A DNA stretch of 64,000 bases from an uncultured Luteitalea sp. (GCA_934541105.1 CAKTDA010000006.1:248001-312000); one strand, 5' to 3'. Positions 37,352 to 46,460 are shown, numbered from the stretch's first letter. Program-made: numbers and translations. The notes: generated from the sequence alone by a model not told the origin.

Positions 37352-38178
37352 TCGTGCCGGTCCAGCAGGACGAGGTGCTGCTTGCCGACGTGCGCGCATC
37401 GAATCGGCGCGACGGGCACGTGCGGCTCTGGTGGCTGGGCCAGAGCGGATTCCTCCTCCAGTACGACGGGCATCACCTGCTCCTCGACCCGTACCTGTCG
37501 GACTCGCTCACGGCGAAGTACGCGGAGACCGACAAGCCGCATGTGCGCATGACCGCCCGCTGCGTGGATCCCGCGCGCCTCGACTTCATCGACGTCGCGA
37601 CGTCGAGCCACGCCCACACCGACCATCTCGACGCCGCCACGCTGCTGCCGGTGATGGCTGCCAGCCCGCGGCTGGTGCTGGTGATTCCCGAGGCGAACCG
37701 TGCCATCGTCAGCGACAGGCTCGGTGTCGACGCCGGCTGGCCGGTGGGTGTGCAGGACGGCGAGACGCGTGCAATCGGCCCGTTCCGTATCACGGCCGTC
37801 CCCGCCGCGCACGAGGAGCTCGCGCCCGAGTACGCCGGCTACGTCGTCGCCTGCGATCGATGGACGATCTATCACAGCGGTGACACGCTGCTGTACGAGG
37901 GCATGGCCGAGCGGCTGCGGCCGCACCGCGTCGACGTGGCGCTGCTGCCGATCAACGGCCGCGCACCCGAACGCCGGGTCGCGGGGAACATGGACGGGCA
38001 CGAAGCCGCGGGCCTCGCCAAGGCCACCGGCGCGCGCACCGTGATTCCCTGCCACTACGACATGTTCACGTTCAACACCGCGGACCCGTCGGTGTTCGTC
38101 GACGCGTGCACGCGGCTCGGACAGCGCGGCGACGTGCTCAGGTGTGGCGAGCGCTTCTCGACCGAGGCACTGGAATAG
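37348..38178 (+). CDS. MBL-fold hydrolase, UlaG-like
   Basis: This is a 276-residue metallo-beta-lactamase-fold protein. The metal motif is H88-A-H90-T-D92-H93, with further ligands in YHSGDTLLYE and CHYDMF. RLWWLGQSGFLLQYDG and NGRAPERRVAGNMDGHEAA resemble UlaG (L-ascorbate 6-phosphate lactonase) relatives. A lactonase or phosphodiesterase on a sugar derivative is plausible. Translation is coupled to the MetE-core gene. Its stop directly abuts that of the convergent esterase gene. Confidence 0.82.
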   Translation: MIVPVQQDEVLLADVRASNRRDGHVRLWWLGQSGFLLQYDGHHLLLDPYLSDSLTAKYAETDKPHVRMTARCVDPARLDFIDVATSSHAHTDHLDAATLLPVMAASPRLVLVIPEANRAIVSDRLGVDAGWPVGVQDGETRAIGPFRITAVPAAHEELAPEYAGYVVACDRWTIYHSGDTLLYEGMAERLRPHRVDVALLPINGRAPERRVAGNMDGHEAAGLAKATGARTVIPCHYDMFTFNTADPSVFVDACTRLGQRGDVLRCGERFSTEALE

Positions 38179-39483
38179 CTATCGCAGCTGGCGGCGCGGC
38201 TTCAGGATCGCGTCGAACCAGGCGAAGGCGTCCTCCTGCATCTCGACGTCGAATCGGTGCGGCACGTCGTAGAACCGGCTCGTGACCCTGTCGGCGAGCC
38301 CGAGCCGGCCATAGACGTCGGCAATCGTCCTGACCGACGCTTCCATGCCTTCGAGAGGAAAGAGCCCGTCGCGGCGGCACTGCTGCACGAGGATCGGCCG
38401 CGGTGCCGCGAGCGTCAGCACGTCGGGCAGATCGAGGTGGCGATGGAGCCCGGGCACGAAGTGGACCCACGAGTGCGTGTCGACGTGCCGCCTGAGCATC
38501 GACCGGATCGTGGACATGAACCCCACCACGCAGCCCGCGGCGATGCGTGCGTCGAGCCCCGCGAGGAACAGCGAGCGCCAGCCGCCGAACGACACGCCGA
38601 CGCACCCGATGCGCGACGCATCGACTTCCGGCCTCGTCGCGAGGTAGTCCACGGTTCGCATGTCGTCCCAGGCCACGACGCCGGGCCAGCTCATGCCGAG
38701 CACCGTCAGGGTCTTTGCGAGCGTGGACTCCTTGCCGCGACACACCTGGTTGAGGCGCGTGACGTCCTCGACGCTGTAGTTGGACCGCTCCCACCCGCTC
38801 GCGAGATCGGCGTCCATCATCACGCGCCGCTCGCCGAACATGAACGCGTCGATCGTGATCACGACGTAGCCGCGCCGGACGAGTGCCGTGGCCGTCGGCC
38901 GCCCCGCGTAGTTGCCGGCGTGATAGGTGGTCATCGACGGGTGATTGCGCCCGAAGTCGATCACCTTCTCCTTGCCGAAGAGGAACATGCCCCCGTGCGA
39001 GTGCAGGTCCACGATGGCAGGCGCGGGTGCCGTGAGGCCACGCGGGATGTGGACGTACGCCGGCACACGGAAGTGCGGTGTGGTCGAGAAGACGACCTTC
39101 TCGCGGATGAAGTCGGGGCCTTCGTATCGATCGACGACTTCCGGCGCCGGGTCCACGGTCGCGGGACGATAGCCGTAGGCGTCGAGGATGGCGGAGCGTC
39201 CGTGCGACGTGAACGCCTCCATCGACGGGAACCGGCCGGAGAGGTACGACGCCTCGTAGCGCGGTCCGTCATCGAGGCGCTCGACGACGCCGAAGTTCGA
39301 TCCGAGGTCGGCTCCAGCCGCGGTGACAGACCGCGGCACGTCCGGGGGCGGTCCGGCACCATCGGGGCGGGCAGCGGCCGCTGCCGGGCCCTGTGCCCGC
39401 AGGCTCGCCTGATCGACGACCGCGGCCGCAGAGAGCGCCATCAGGGCATCCATGAATGCCCGCCGTGAACCGTCCTGCACCAT
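38179..39483 (-). CDS. Exported alpha/beta hydrolase (acetyl-xylan-esterase-like)
   Basis: This is a 434-residue hydrolase with a twin-arginine-like start (GSRRAFMDALM), so it is probably Tat-exported. The nucleophile elbow is GVSFGG, the acid follows VQQCRRDGLFP, and the catalytic His is near VPHRFD. IVDLHSHGGMFLFGKEK marks the oxyanion region. Such dienelactone-type esterases remove acyl groups from glycans. The gene follows EIIC by 7 bases but has its own TATAGT box 6 bases before the ATG. Confidence 0.78.
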   Translation of the reverse strand: MVQDGSRRAFMDALMALSAAAVVDQASLRAQGPAAAAARPDGAGPPPDVPRSVTAAGADLGSNFGVVERLDDGPRYEASYLSGRFPSMEAFTSHGRSAILDAYGYRPATVDPAPEVVDRYEGPDFIREKVVFSTTPHFRVPAYVHIPRGLTAPAPAIVDLHSHGGMFLFGKEKVIDFGRNHPSMTTYHAGNYAGRPTATALVRRGYVVITIDAFMFGERRVMMDADLASGWERSNYSVEDVTRLNQVCRGKESTLAKTLTVLGMSWPGVVAWDDMRTVDYLATRPEVDASRIGCVGVSFGGWRSLFLAGLDARIAAGCVVGFMSTIRSMLRRHVDTHSWVHFVPGLHRHLDLPDVLTLAAPRPILVQQCRRDGLFPLEGMEASVRTIADVYGRLGLADRVTSRFYDVPHRFDVEMQEDAFAWFDAILKPRRQLR

Positions 39484-39489
39484 GGGCAG

Positions 39490-39495
39490 ACTATA
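39490..39495 (-). promoter_or_regulatory. Candidate -10 element (TATAGT) before the esterase gene
   Basis: TATAGT lies 6 bases before the ATG and overlaps the EIIC stop codon. No ribosome site or -35 box is seen. It would give a leaderless internal transcript in the GH84 operon. Confidence 0.4.
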
Positions 39496-40744
39496 CGCGA
39501 GCGTCGCCTCGATCGGACGCCGTCCGGGCCGCTCGCGCACGCTCCGCGGCCTTCGCGAACGGGTAGTACACGACCATCGCGAGCGCGAGGGACACGACGC
39601 CCCACACCGCCGCGCGCCAGTCACCGCCGGTGACGAGGTAGTGCCCGATCACGGGCGGCGTGGTCCACGGCACGTTCACGAACGGCCGCGCAATGAGATC
39701 CCACGACATCAGGAGGTAGCTGCCTGCCGTGAGCAGCAGCGCGTTCAGGACGTACGGCATCATGAACACCGGGTTGAGCACGATCGGCAGGCCGAAGAAG
39801 ATCGGCTCGTTGATCTGGAACACCTGCGTCGGCAGCGACACGCGCCCGACCTTGCGCATCGCCGGGTCCTTCGATCGCCACAGCAGGATCGCGAGCGCCA
39901 GGGTCGCGCCGGTGCCGCCGACGTTGACGAACGTCGTGAAGAAGCCGTTGGCGGTGATGTAGGGCAGCGGCTGCCCGGCCTGCACGGCTGCGACGTTGTC
40001 GGCGAGGTACTGCAGGAAGATCGGGGCGACGATCGCGTCGAGCGCGTTGTCGCCGTGGATGCCCACCGACCAGAGCAGGCTCACCAGGAAGGCGTACACG
40101 AGGATTCCCGGCAGCGTGTTCAGCGCGAACACGAGCGGCGAGAACGCGGCCTGCACCGCGGCGTTGATGTCCACGCCGCCCACGAAGCGCAGCAGCCAGA
40201 ACCCGACGACGAGCACCAGCAGCGGCACGATCGACAGGAACGACTGGTAGACGACCGACGGCACCGTATCGGGCATCGCGATGACGATGCCGCGATCGGT
40301 GAAGAGCTTCTGCGTATGCACGACGACGAGCGCGACGATGATGGCCGTGAACAGCCCCTGTGAGCCGAGCCCCGCAGTCCTGAACGATCCGTCGGCCGGC
40401 TCGATCTGGATCAGCATGAACACGACCGCCGCCATCGTCGCGCTGACGAGCGGCTCCTGGCCGAGGCGGCGCCCCAGATCGTGCGCGATCGCGATGCCGA
40501 CAACGAGCCCCAGCAAACCGAACGTCGCGGTCACCGGAATCTCGAGCAGTGGCAGCCACGGCGCGACGACGGCCTCCCACCCGGGAAACGGGAGGTACGA
40601 CACGACCATGAACACGCCGCCGATGATCGTCAGCGGCACGACCGACACCATGCCGGCGCGGATTGCCGCCATGTCGGTCTGCTCGCTGAGCGCCGTGAGC
40701 GCCGGGAGCACCCGCCTGTCGAGGAAGGCCGTGAAGCGGGTCAC
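39491..40744 (-). CDS. PTS EIIC component, lactose/cellobiose family (orphan)
   Basis: This is a 417-residue membrane protein with about ten hydrophobic segments. Family motifs are present: IRAGMVSVVPLTIIGG, SVGIHGDN and FQINEPIFFGLPIVLNP, which form the sugar site of CelB-type EIIC. No EI, HPr, EIIA or EIIB gene is in the window. It either uses distant PTS parts or works as an uncoupled sugar channel. It is coupled by a 4-base overlap to the DegT gene in an operon with GH84, so an N-acetylglucosamine-containing sugar is a reasonable guess. Confidence 0.85.
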   Translation of the reverse strand: MTRFTAFLDRRVLPALTALSEQTDMAAIRAGMVSVVPLTIIGGVFMVVSYLPFPGWEAVVAPWLPLLEIPVTATFGLLGLVVGIAIAHDLGRRLGQEPLVSATMAAVVFMLIQIEPADGSFRTAGLGSQGLFTAIIVALVVVHTQKLFTDRGIVIAMPDTVPSVVYQSFLSIVPLLVLVVGFWLLRFVGGVDINAAVQAAFSPLVFALNTLPGILVYAFLVSLLWSVGIHGDNALDAIVAPIFLQYLADNVAAVQAGQPLPYITANGFFTTFVNVGGTGATLALAILLWRSKDPAMRKVGRVSLPTQVFQINEPIFFGLPIVLNPVFMMPYVLNALLLTAGSYLLMSWDLIARPFVNVPWTTPPVIGHYLVTGGDWRAAVWGVVSLALAMVVYYPFAKAAERARAARTASDRGDARV

Positions 40745-41988
40745 GCGTCGATGGCCTGCCGGCCGCGTGAAGCAAGCGCGGCGCGATGGGCATGCACCTT
40801 CTCGAACGCGTCGGCGATGTCGTCCATGTCCGCGCGCGTGCCGAGCAGCAGGGCGTGCTCAAGCCAGACGACGTCACCACAGATCGCACGGCTGTTCGGG
40901 CACGCGACACGGCTGAAGTCCAGCCGATCACGGACCTCGGGCAGGTACGGTCCGAACGCCTTGTTCCTGAACAGCGGCTGGTCGGGCAGCGGGTAGCCAT
41001 AGCCACCGCTGCACGGGATGCCCTCGGCGCGGAGGGCCGTGAGCAGGTCGTCGCGGCTCACGCCGAATGCGTCTTCGACGCGCGCCATGAAGAGGTGACG
41101 GCTGTGCCTCGTGCATGCGGGCGGCCGCCGCTGCGGCACGATGCCCGGCAGCGACGACAGCCGGGCCGACAGGTGCCCGCCGTTCTCGTCGCGCAGGCGC
41201 GTCTGCGCCTCGAGCCGATCGAGTTGCGCCCCGAGCAGCGCGCCCTGCAGCTCTCCGAGCCGATAGTTGCCCGACATCACGTGGTGCTCGTACCAGATCC
41301 CGCCGGGCACTCGGCCGCAGTTGTGGATCGATCGGCACGCGGCAGCAAGCGCATCGTCGTTCGTCGTGATGATGCCGCCTTCGCCCGACGTGAGGTTCTT
41401 GCTCGACTGGAAGGAGAACGACGCAATCCGGCCGAGCGATCCCGCTGGCCTGCTCGACCACGCTGCGCCATGGGCGTGCGCGGAATCCTCGAGCACGAGC
41501 AGCCCGTGGCGACGCGCGACGAGGTCAATCGCATCCATGTCGGCAGGCTGCCCGGCAAAGTGCACGGGAATCACGGCACGCGTGCGCGGTGTCACGGCGG
41601 CCTCGATGGCGGCGGCCGCGATGTTGACCGTCGCCGGATCGACGTCCACGAACACCGGCACCATGTTCGCCTCGACGACGGCCGTGGCGGTGGACAGGAA
41701 CGTGTACGCAGGCACGATCACTTCATCGCCCGCCTGCAGGCCGGCGGCAATGAGCGCGATGCGCAGCGACACGGTGCCGTTGACCACGGCAATGCCATGG
41801 CGGCACCCGTGCATGGCCGCGAAGCGCTGCTCGAACGTCTCGACCTCGCGCCCCTGCAGCCTGCCCCACGCCCCGCTGCGGAGCGCCCGCAGCACGCGCG
41901 ACTCGTCGTGGTCGTCGAAGACCGGCCACGACGGGAATGGACGAGCCCGCACGGGTTCACCGCCGAGGAGCGCCAATGTCGATCCCAT
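40741..41988 (-). CDS. DegT/DnrJ/EryC1/StrS family aminotransferase
   Basis: This is a 415-residue PLP enzyme. Lys197 in SSKNLTSGEGG binds the cofactor; VPAYTFLSTATAV and LEDSAHAHGAAW are hallmark motifs. Family members transaminate keto-sugars or keto-inositols. In this operon it could interconvert an amino sugar and its keto form, which is unusual beside a glycosidase and a sugar transporter. It lies 21 bases after the GNAT gene and overlaps EIIC. Confidence 0.87.
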   Translation of the reverse strand: MGSTLALLGGEPVRARPFPSWPVFDDHDESRVLRALRSGAWGRLQGREVETFEQRFAAMHGCRHGIAVVNGTVSLRIALIAAGLQAGDEVIVPAYTFLSTATAVVEANMVPVFVDVDPATVNIAAAAIEAAVTPRTRAVIPVHFAGQPADMDAIDLVARRHGLLVLEDSAHAHGAAWSSRPAGSLGRIASFSFQSSKNLTSGEGGIITTNDDALAAACRSIHNCGRVPGGIWYEHHVMSGNYRLGELQGALLGAQLDRLEAQTRLRDENGGHLSARLSSLPGIVPQRRPPACTRHSRHLFMARVEDAFGVSRDDLLTALRAEGIPCSGGYGYPLPDQPLFRNKAFGPYLPEVRDRLDFSRVACPNSRAICGDVVWLEHALLLGTRADMDDIADAFEKVHAHRAALASRGRQAIDA

Positions 41989-42009
41989 CTCGTTCCTTCC
42001 TGCGCGGCG

Positions 42010-42639
42010 CTACGCCAGCCGCCTGCCCATGTAGATGCTGTCGTCAACCCGTGCCAACTCGCTGAATCCGAGGCGCGTGTAGAACGCATGGGCCCGTTCG
42101 TTGCGCGCCCACATCCCGAGATGGACGCCCGGGGAGTCCCGGGCGCGGAGCCGATCGAGCAGTGCCTCGATCATCGCGCGGCCAAGGCCGCGCCCCTGGG
42201 CGCGCGGCAGCAGGTCGATGTGCAGGTGCGAGGGGTACGCCTCGTACGGCTCCGGGCAGAAGTAGTCCGGATGGTGATACCAGCCGTAGGCCTGCTGCAC
42301 CGGTGTCCACGTCGCGGGATCGCCCGCCGGGTCGGGGAACTGCGCGCACAGCGCCGGGCGCCACTCCGCGTCGTAGCGCGCGTAGAACGCCCGCGAGTCG
42401 AGGGCCGCGAGCGCGTACCCGCAGATGCCCTCGGCATCCTCGAGAATGAGGCTGAGTTCGGGCTCGAGTGCCAGGTACGGGCCCACGAACAGGCGGCCGA
42501 GCGCGTCTGGATCCTCGCGATAGAGCGGTTCGCCGTCACCTCCGCTGTCACCGGTCCTGAGACACACGTGATACGCACCGGCCGCGTCGCCGGGACGCGC
42601 AAGGCGGATGATGGCATCACTCGACGCGGGCCCCGTCAT
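42010..42639 (-). CDS. GNAT acetyltransferase related to the O-GlcNAcase HAT-like domain
   Basis: This is a 209-residue GNAT protein with the acetyl-CoA loop QGRGLGRAMIEALL and the final strand-helix VHLGMWARNERAHAFYTRLGF. The middle part (WYHHPDYFCPEPYEAYPSHLHIDLLP) resembles bacterial relatives of the C-terminal acetyltransferase-like domain of animal O-GlcNAcase. Its ATG overlaps the stop of the GH84 gene by 4 bases, so the two halves of that animal enzyme lie next to each other as separate genes. The acceptor is unknown. Confidence 0.8.
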   Translation of the reverse strand: MTGPASSDAIIRLARPGDAAGAYHVCLRTGDSGGDGEPLYREDPDALGRLFVGPYLALEPELSLILEDAEGICGYALAALDSRAFYARYDAEWRPALCAQFPDPAGDPATWTPVQQAYGWYHHPDYFCPEPYEAYPSHLHIDLLPRAQGRGLGRAMIEALLDRLRARDSPGVHLGMWARNERAHAFYTRLGFSELARVDDSIYMGRRLA

Positions 42640-44009
42640 TTGCCGGGCTCCTTCCTCGCGATTTGCCTGAAGGTCCCCGCCCCGTCCTGCTCGAGCAGGC
42701 GCTGCAGTTGCGTGACGATGCCGCCGCGGTACGTGCCCGGGAGGTGGAAGTCCGAGCGGAACGCGAGGGGCCCGCCGCTTTCCGCACGCCGCGCCTCCAC
42801 GGCACGCACGAGCAGGTCGAGTTCTTCGCGCAGGTCCCAGACGCGGCGGTGCAGCGCATGGAACAACGCGCGATCGCGCAGCGTGGACAGCCGCGCGCAC
42901 AGGTCGCGCAGGCGTGTCGCGAGCGTGACGAAGGCCTCGGCCTCGCTCCGCCATGACGGCGACTCGACGAGGAGCGCACGCGCGGCGAGGTCCAGGAGGG
43001 CGGACGCGCCGGGTCCGTCACCGTACGGCAGGTAGAAGCAGTCGGCCAGCAGCGTGAGGTCGTCGAGCGGCACGGCGCCGGCAACCGTGCGCCAGCATGG
43101 CTGCCACTCGCGGAGTGCGGTGTCGTACGCGCCCCGTGCGTCCCACGTGTCGCCGTCCGCGTGCACGAACAGCGCAAGCGTGCGCACGGCGACATGGTTC
43201 AGCGGGAACTCGGTATTCGGGTTCGTCAGGATGCCGCGGACCTCGTTGCGCAGCGCGAGCGGCCTGCCGTCGTACGGCCCGAGCAGCATGCGGCGGCCGT
43301 CGTAGTCGTTCGCGTGCAGGTTGTCCCAGATGATCGGCGCTCGGCGCAGGCGGGCCGCGATCTCGCGCACGTGGGCGACGGTGATCGAGCCCGAGACGAT
43401 CTCGGGGCCGGTCCAGAACACCTCGATGGCCGGGTCGAGTGCGGCACCGAGCGCGTCGAGGTAGCCGTCCCCGCCATGCCCCGCCGCGGCCATCCGACCG
43501 CAGTACGGCGTGGGACAGAAGGCGCCGAGCGCGTCCGGCTGCTGCTCCCGGACCCACGCGAGGAGCTCGTTCGCCACGTCGGCCTGTGCGGCAGCAAGCG
43601 TTCCCCACCGCGCCAGGTCGGACTCGTCGAGGCGATCGGGGATGTCGTCGAACAACAGCGCGATGCCCCGCGCGCCAATCGCCAGCACCTGCGCGCAGCG
43701 ATCGCGAAGCCGTGCCCTGTCGTCCGTGTCGCCATACCGGATGTCGAGGCCGGGGCCAATGCCGTACACGAACCGCAGGCCGCGCGCGGTGCACGCGGCA
43801 ACGAGCGCCGACAGCGCCTCGGCATCGTCGGCGCCGTACGGCTCGCGCCAGATGGCCCGATGGTGCAGGTCGTCCTTCGGGCAGTACAGGTAGGTGTCGA
43901 GGCCCCATGCGGCCATCCGGTCGAACAGCGCGTGGCGTTCGGCCTGCGTCCAGGGCGGCCCGTAGAACCCCTCGATGACTCCTGACAGGAACATCAGCGG
44001 CCCAAGCAT
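42636..44009 (-). CDS. GH84 beta-N-acetylglucosaminidase (O-GlcNAcase-like)
   Basis: This is a 457-residue family 84 glycosidase. GVIEGFYGPPWTQAER is the family signature. The catalytic Asp pair is Asp121-Asp122 in LLFDDIPD, one residue polarising the N-acetyl group for substrate-assisted hydrolysis. WDNLHANDYDGRR and LNPN-like residues (TNPNTEFPLNHVA) line the sugar site. A helical C-terminal region follows. There is no signal peptide, so it is cytosolic and probably acts on imported saccharides. It heads a five-gene operon. Confidence 0.9.
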   Translation of the reverse strand: MLGPLMFLSGVIEGFYGPPWTQAERHALFDRMAAWGLDTYLYCPKDDLHHRAIWREPYGADDAEALSALVAACTARGLRFVYGIGPGLDIRYGDTDDRARLRDRCAQVLAIGARGIALLFDDIPDRLDESDLARWGTLAAAQADVANELLAWVREQQPDALGAFCPTPYCGRMAAAGHGGDGYLDALGAALDPAIEVFWTGPEIVSGSITVAHVREIAARLRRAPIIWDNLHANDYDGRRMLLGPYDGRPLALRNEVRGILTNPNTEFPLNHVAVRTLALFVHADGDTWDARGAYDTALREWQPCWRTVAGAVPLDDLTLLADCFYLPYGDGPGASALLDLAARALLVESPSWRSEAEAFVTLATRLRDLCARLSTLRDRALFHALHRRVWDLREELDLLVRAVEARRAESGGPLAFRSDFHLPGTYRGGIVTQLQRLLEQDGAGTFRQIARKEPGK

Positions 44010-44031
44010 ATGCGGGACGCGCCTGTCCCCG

Positions 44032-44037
44032 TATACT
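44032..44037 (+). promoter_or_regulatory. Candidate -10 element (TATACT) before the dehydratase gene
   Basis: TATACT lies 10 bases before the ATG, within the 38-base gap that separates the divergent GH84 and dehydratase starts. No ribosome site is visible. Confidence 0.4.
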
Positions 44038-44047
44038 CGCGGCCATC

Positions 44048-45289
44048 ATGGATCGACGAGCCTTCCTCGCCGCCCTTGCGGCGGCGCCGGCCCTCGGCGT
44101 GCTGTCGGCCCGGCGTGCCGACGCGGCGCTGCCGAAGGCGAAGATCACGCGCGTCCGCATCTACCGTCCGCCCGACCTGAACCCGCTCTTCAACCAGAGC
44201 AACATGATCGTCGCGGTCGAGACCGACATCGGCATCACCGGCATCGGCGAGGGCGGCGCGAAGGACACGCTCGAGCAGGTTGCGGGCACGCTGATCGGGA
44301 AGAACCCGTTCCGCATCGAAGCGATCTGGCAGGAGGCCTACATCGCCTGGTTCTATCCGCCGGGCCGCGAGAAGACACACGCGCTCGGCGCCCTCGACCT
44401 CGCGCTGTGGGACATCAAGGGCAAGGCGCTCGGCGTGCCGGTGCACGACCTGCTCGGCGGCGTGGCGCGCAACTACTGCGAGTGCTACGCGACGAGCAGC
44501 GTGCGCCCTGCGGGCCTGCCGCCGGGCGCCCCGGTCGGCGTCAAGGAGCGCGCGCAGGCCACGATGGAGGCGGGCTTCCGCGCATACAGGATGGGCGCCG
44601 GCGACGTGCCGATCGGGGGGACGTACGACACGCGCAGCGTGGTGCGGCGCATCGAGCGCGACAGCCGCGATGCGCGCGAGGGCGTCGGGCCGGACGGCAA
44701 CTGGTGCATCGACCTGCACCAGCGCTTCGACCTCAACGACGCGGTCCGCGTGTGCAGGGCGATGGAGCCGTACGACCCGCTCTTCGTCGAGGATCCGGTG
44801 CGCGACGAGCACGCGCTGATGGACCTGCCGAAGCTGCGGCAGATGACGGCCGTTCCGCTCACGCACGGCGAGGAGTGGGGCCTGCGGTGGGACTTCAACA
44901 AGCTCGTCGAGGCCCACGACGTGGACTTCATCCGCGCCACGCTGCCCAACGTCGGCGGCATCACCGAGATGACGAAGATCGCGGCGATGTGCGAGACGCA
45001 CGCCGTGGGCATCATCCCGCACTTCACGGGACCGATTGCGACGGCCGCGCTCGTCAACTGCCTGTCGCCGTTCTCGGGGCCGCTGCTGTTCGAGTATGCG
45101 TTCGGCGGCCGCGCGTTCGACTACCTGCCGGAATGGGCCGACTTCCGCAACGGCAAGTTCCATCCCAACGAACGGCCAGGCCTTGGCGTGACGCTCGACA
45201 CCGGACCGCTGACGCAGATCGGCGAGGTGACCGAACCCGGGCGCCGCAACGTCTACACGCGCCCCGACGGATCGCTGACGCACTGGTAG
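44048..45289 (+). CDS. Tat-exported enolase-superfamily dehydratase (galactonate dehydratase-like)
   Basis: This is a 413-residue enolase-superfamily enzyme. Metal ligands appear as Asp in WCIDLHQRF, Glu in LFVEDPV and Glu in THGEEWG; IIPHFTGPIATAA supplies a catalytic His. The pattern fits the D-galactonate/sugar-acid dehydratase group. The N-terminus DRRAFLAALAAAPALGVLSA is a Tat-like signal, which is odd for a normally cytosolic enzyme. It could convert an aldonate to a 2-keto-3-deoxy sugar acid, the substrate type of the convergent KDG kinase. Confidence 0.83.
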   Translation: MDRRAFLAALAAAPALGVLSARRADAALPKAKITRVRIYRPPDLNPLFNQSNMIVAVETDIGITGIGEGGAKDTLEQVAGTLIGKNPFRIEAIWQEAYIAWFYPPGREKTHALGALDLALWDIKGKALGVPVHDLLGGVARNYCECYATSSVRPAGLPPGAPVGVKERAQATMEAGFRAYRMGAGDVPIGGTYDTRSVVRRIERDSRDAREGVGPDGNWCIDLHQRFDLNDAVRVCRAMEPYDPLFVEDPVRDEHALMDLPKLRQMTAVPLTHGEEWGLRWDFNKLVEAHDVDFIRATLPNVGGITEMTKIAAMCETHAVGIIPHFTGPIATAALVNCLSPFSGPLLFEYAFGGRAFDYLPEWADFRNGKFHPNERPGLGVTLDTGPLTQIGEVTEPGRRNVYTRPDGSLTHW

Positions 45290-45319
45290 GCGTCAGCGAG
45301 CGTCCGGCGCGCGACGACG

Positions 45320-45349
45320 GCAGGCGCCGATCCGACGATCGACGCCTGC
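45320..45349. terminator. Two-step hairpin between convergent genes
   Basis: GCAGGCG (45320-45326) pairs with CGCCTGC (45343-45349). Inside it, CGAT pairs with ATCG. The hairpin lies in the 72-base gap between the dehydratase and KDG kinase stops and may serve both strands. Confidence 0.5.
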
Positions 45350-45361
45350 GGACTCCTGTGA

Positions 45362-46444
45362 TTACCGCTGGATGCGCGCCGAGACGCCGCGGGCGAGTGC
45401 CTGCACGTCCTCCACGGTCGCCATCGTCGTGTCGCCGGGGAAGGTCGTGATGAGTGCCCCGTGCGCCCAGCCGAGGCGCACGGCCTGTTCGGGGGCCTCA
45501 CCGGAGAGCAATCCGTAGATGAGGCCTGACGCAAACCCGTCGCCCCCGCCCACGCGATCGAACACCTCGAGCTGCATGGCCGGCGCGGTGATCCGCTCGC
45601 CCTCGAACCAGGCGACGGCCGACCACGTGTGGCGGTTCGTCGAATGCACCTCGCGCAGCGTCGTCGCCACGACCTTGATGTTGCGGTAGCGCTCGACGAC
45701 CTGCTGGATCGTGTCGAAGAACGCGCCCGTGTCGAGCGCCGAATCCTTGCCGGCCTCCGGTCCCTTGACGCCGAGCGCCTTCTGCAGGTCCTCCTCGTTG
45801 CCGACGAGCACGTCCACGTGCTCGACGATGCGCGAGAAGACCTTCGGGGCGCGCGCGACGTCGCCCTGCGCCTTCCAGAGCTTCTCGCGGTAGTTGAGGT
45901 CGAACGACACGATCGCGCCGGCCTTCCGCGCCGCCTGCATCCCCTCGATGATCACCTCGGCCGTGCTCTCGGAGAGCGCCGCGAACAGCCCGCCACTGTG
46001 GAACCAGCGGACGCCCTGCCCGAAGATCGCGGCCCAGTCGAAGTCACCGGGCTTCAGCAGCGCGGCCGCTTCCTGCGAGCGGTTGTAGAAGACGACGGGC
46101 GGACGCACGCCCATGCCGCGGTCGCTGTACACGGTGGCCATGTTCGGGCCGCGCGCGCCGTCGTGATCGAAGTACTTGTAGAACGGCGTCACGCCCATCG
46201 CGCGGACGCGCTCGGCGATGAGGTCGCCGACCGGGTACCGCACCATCGCCGTGGCCACGCCCGTCCGCAGGCGGAAGCAGTCCGAGAGGTTGGCGGCGAC
46301 GTTGAACTCGCCGCCGCTCACGTGGACCTGCAGCGTGTGCGCCTTGCGGAACGGCACGCGGCCCGGGTCGAGGCGATGGATGATGGCGCCGAGCGACACG
46401 AGATCGAACTGGCCGGCGGTCGGGACGTTCAGGGTGCTGGGCAT
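45362..46444 (-). CDS. kdgK: PfkB-family 2-dehydro-3-deoxygluconokinase
   Basis: This is a 360-residue PfkB-family sugar kinase. VSGGEFNVAANLSDCF binds sugar, SFDLNYREKLW is typical of KDG kinases, VGNEEDLQKALG is a second marker, and GGGDGFASGLIYGLL carries the catalytic Asp. It phosphorylates 2-keto-3-deoxygluconate to KDPG for aldolase cleavage. It lies downstream of the 6-phosphogluconate dehydrogenase gene on the same strand, with a 58-base G-rich spacer. Confidence 0.87.
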   Translation of the reverse strand: MPSTLNVPTAGQFDLVSLGAIIHRLDPGRVPFRKAHTLQVHVSGGEFNVAANLSDCFRLRTGVATAMVRYPVGDLIAERVRAMGVTPFYKYFDHDGARGPNMATVYSDRGMGVRPPVVFYNRSQEAAALLKPGDFDWAAIFGQGVRWFHSGGLFAALSESTAEVIIEGMQAARKAGAIVSFDLNYREKLWKAQGDVARAPKVFSRIVEHVDVLVGNEEDLQKALGVKGPEAGKDSALDTGAFFDTIQQVVERYRNIKVVATTLREVHSTNRHTWSAVAWFEGERITAPAMQLEVFDRVGGGDGFASGLIYGLLSGEAPEQAVRLGWAHGALITTFPGDTTMATVEDVQALARGVSARIQR

Positions 46445-46460
46445 ACTCGGGCTCTGGACT

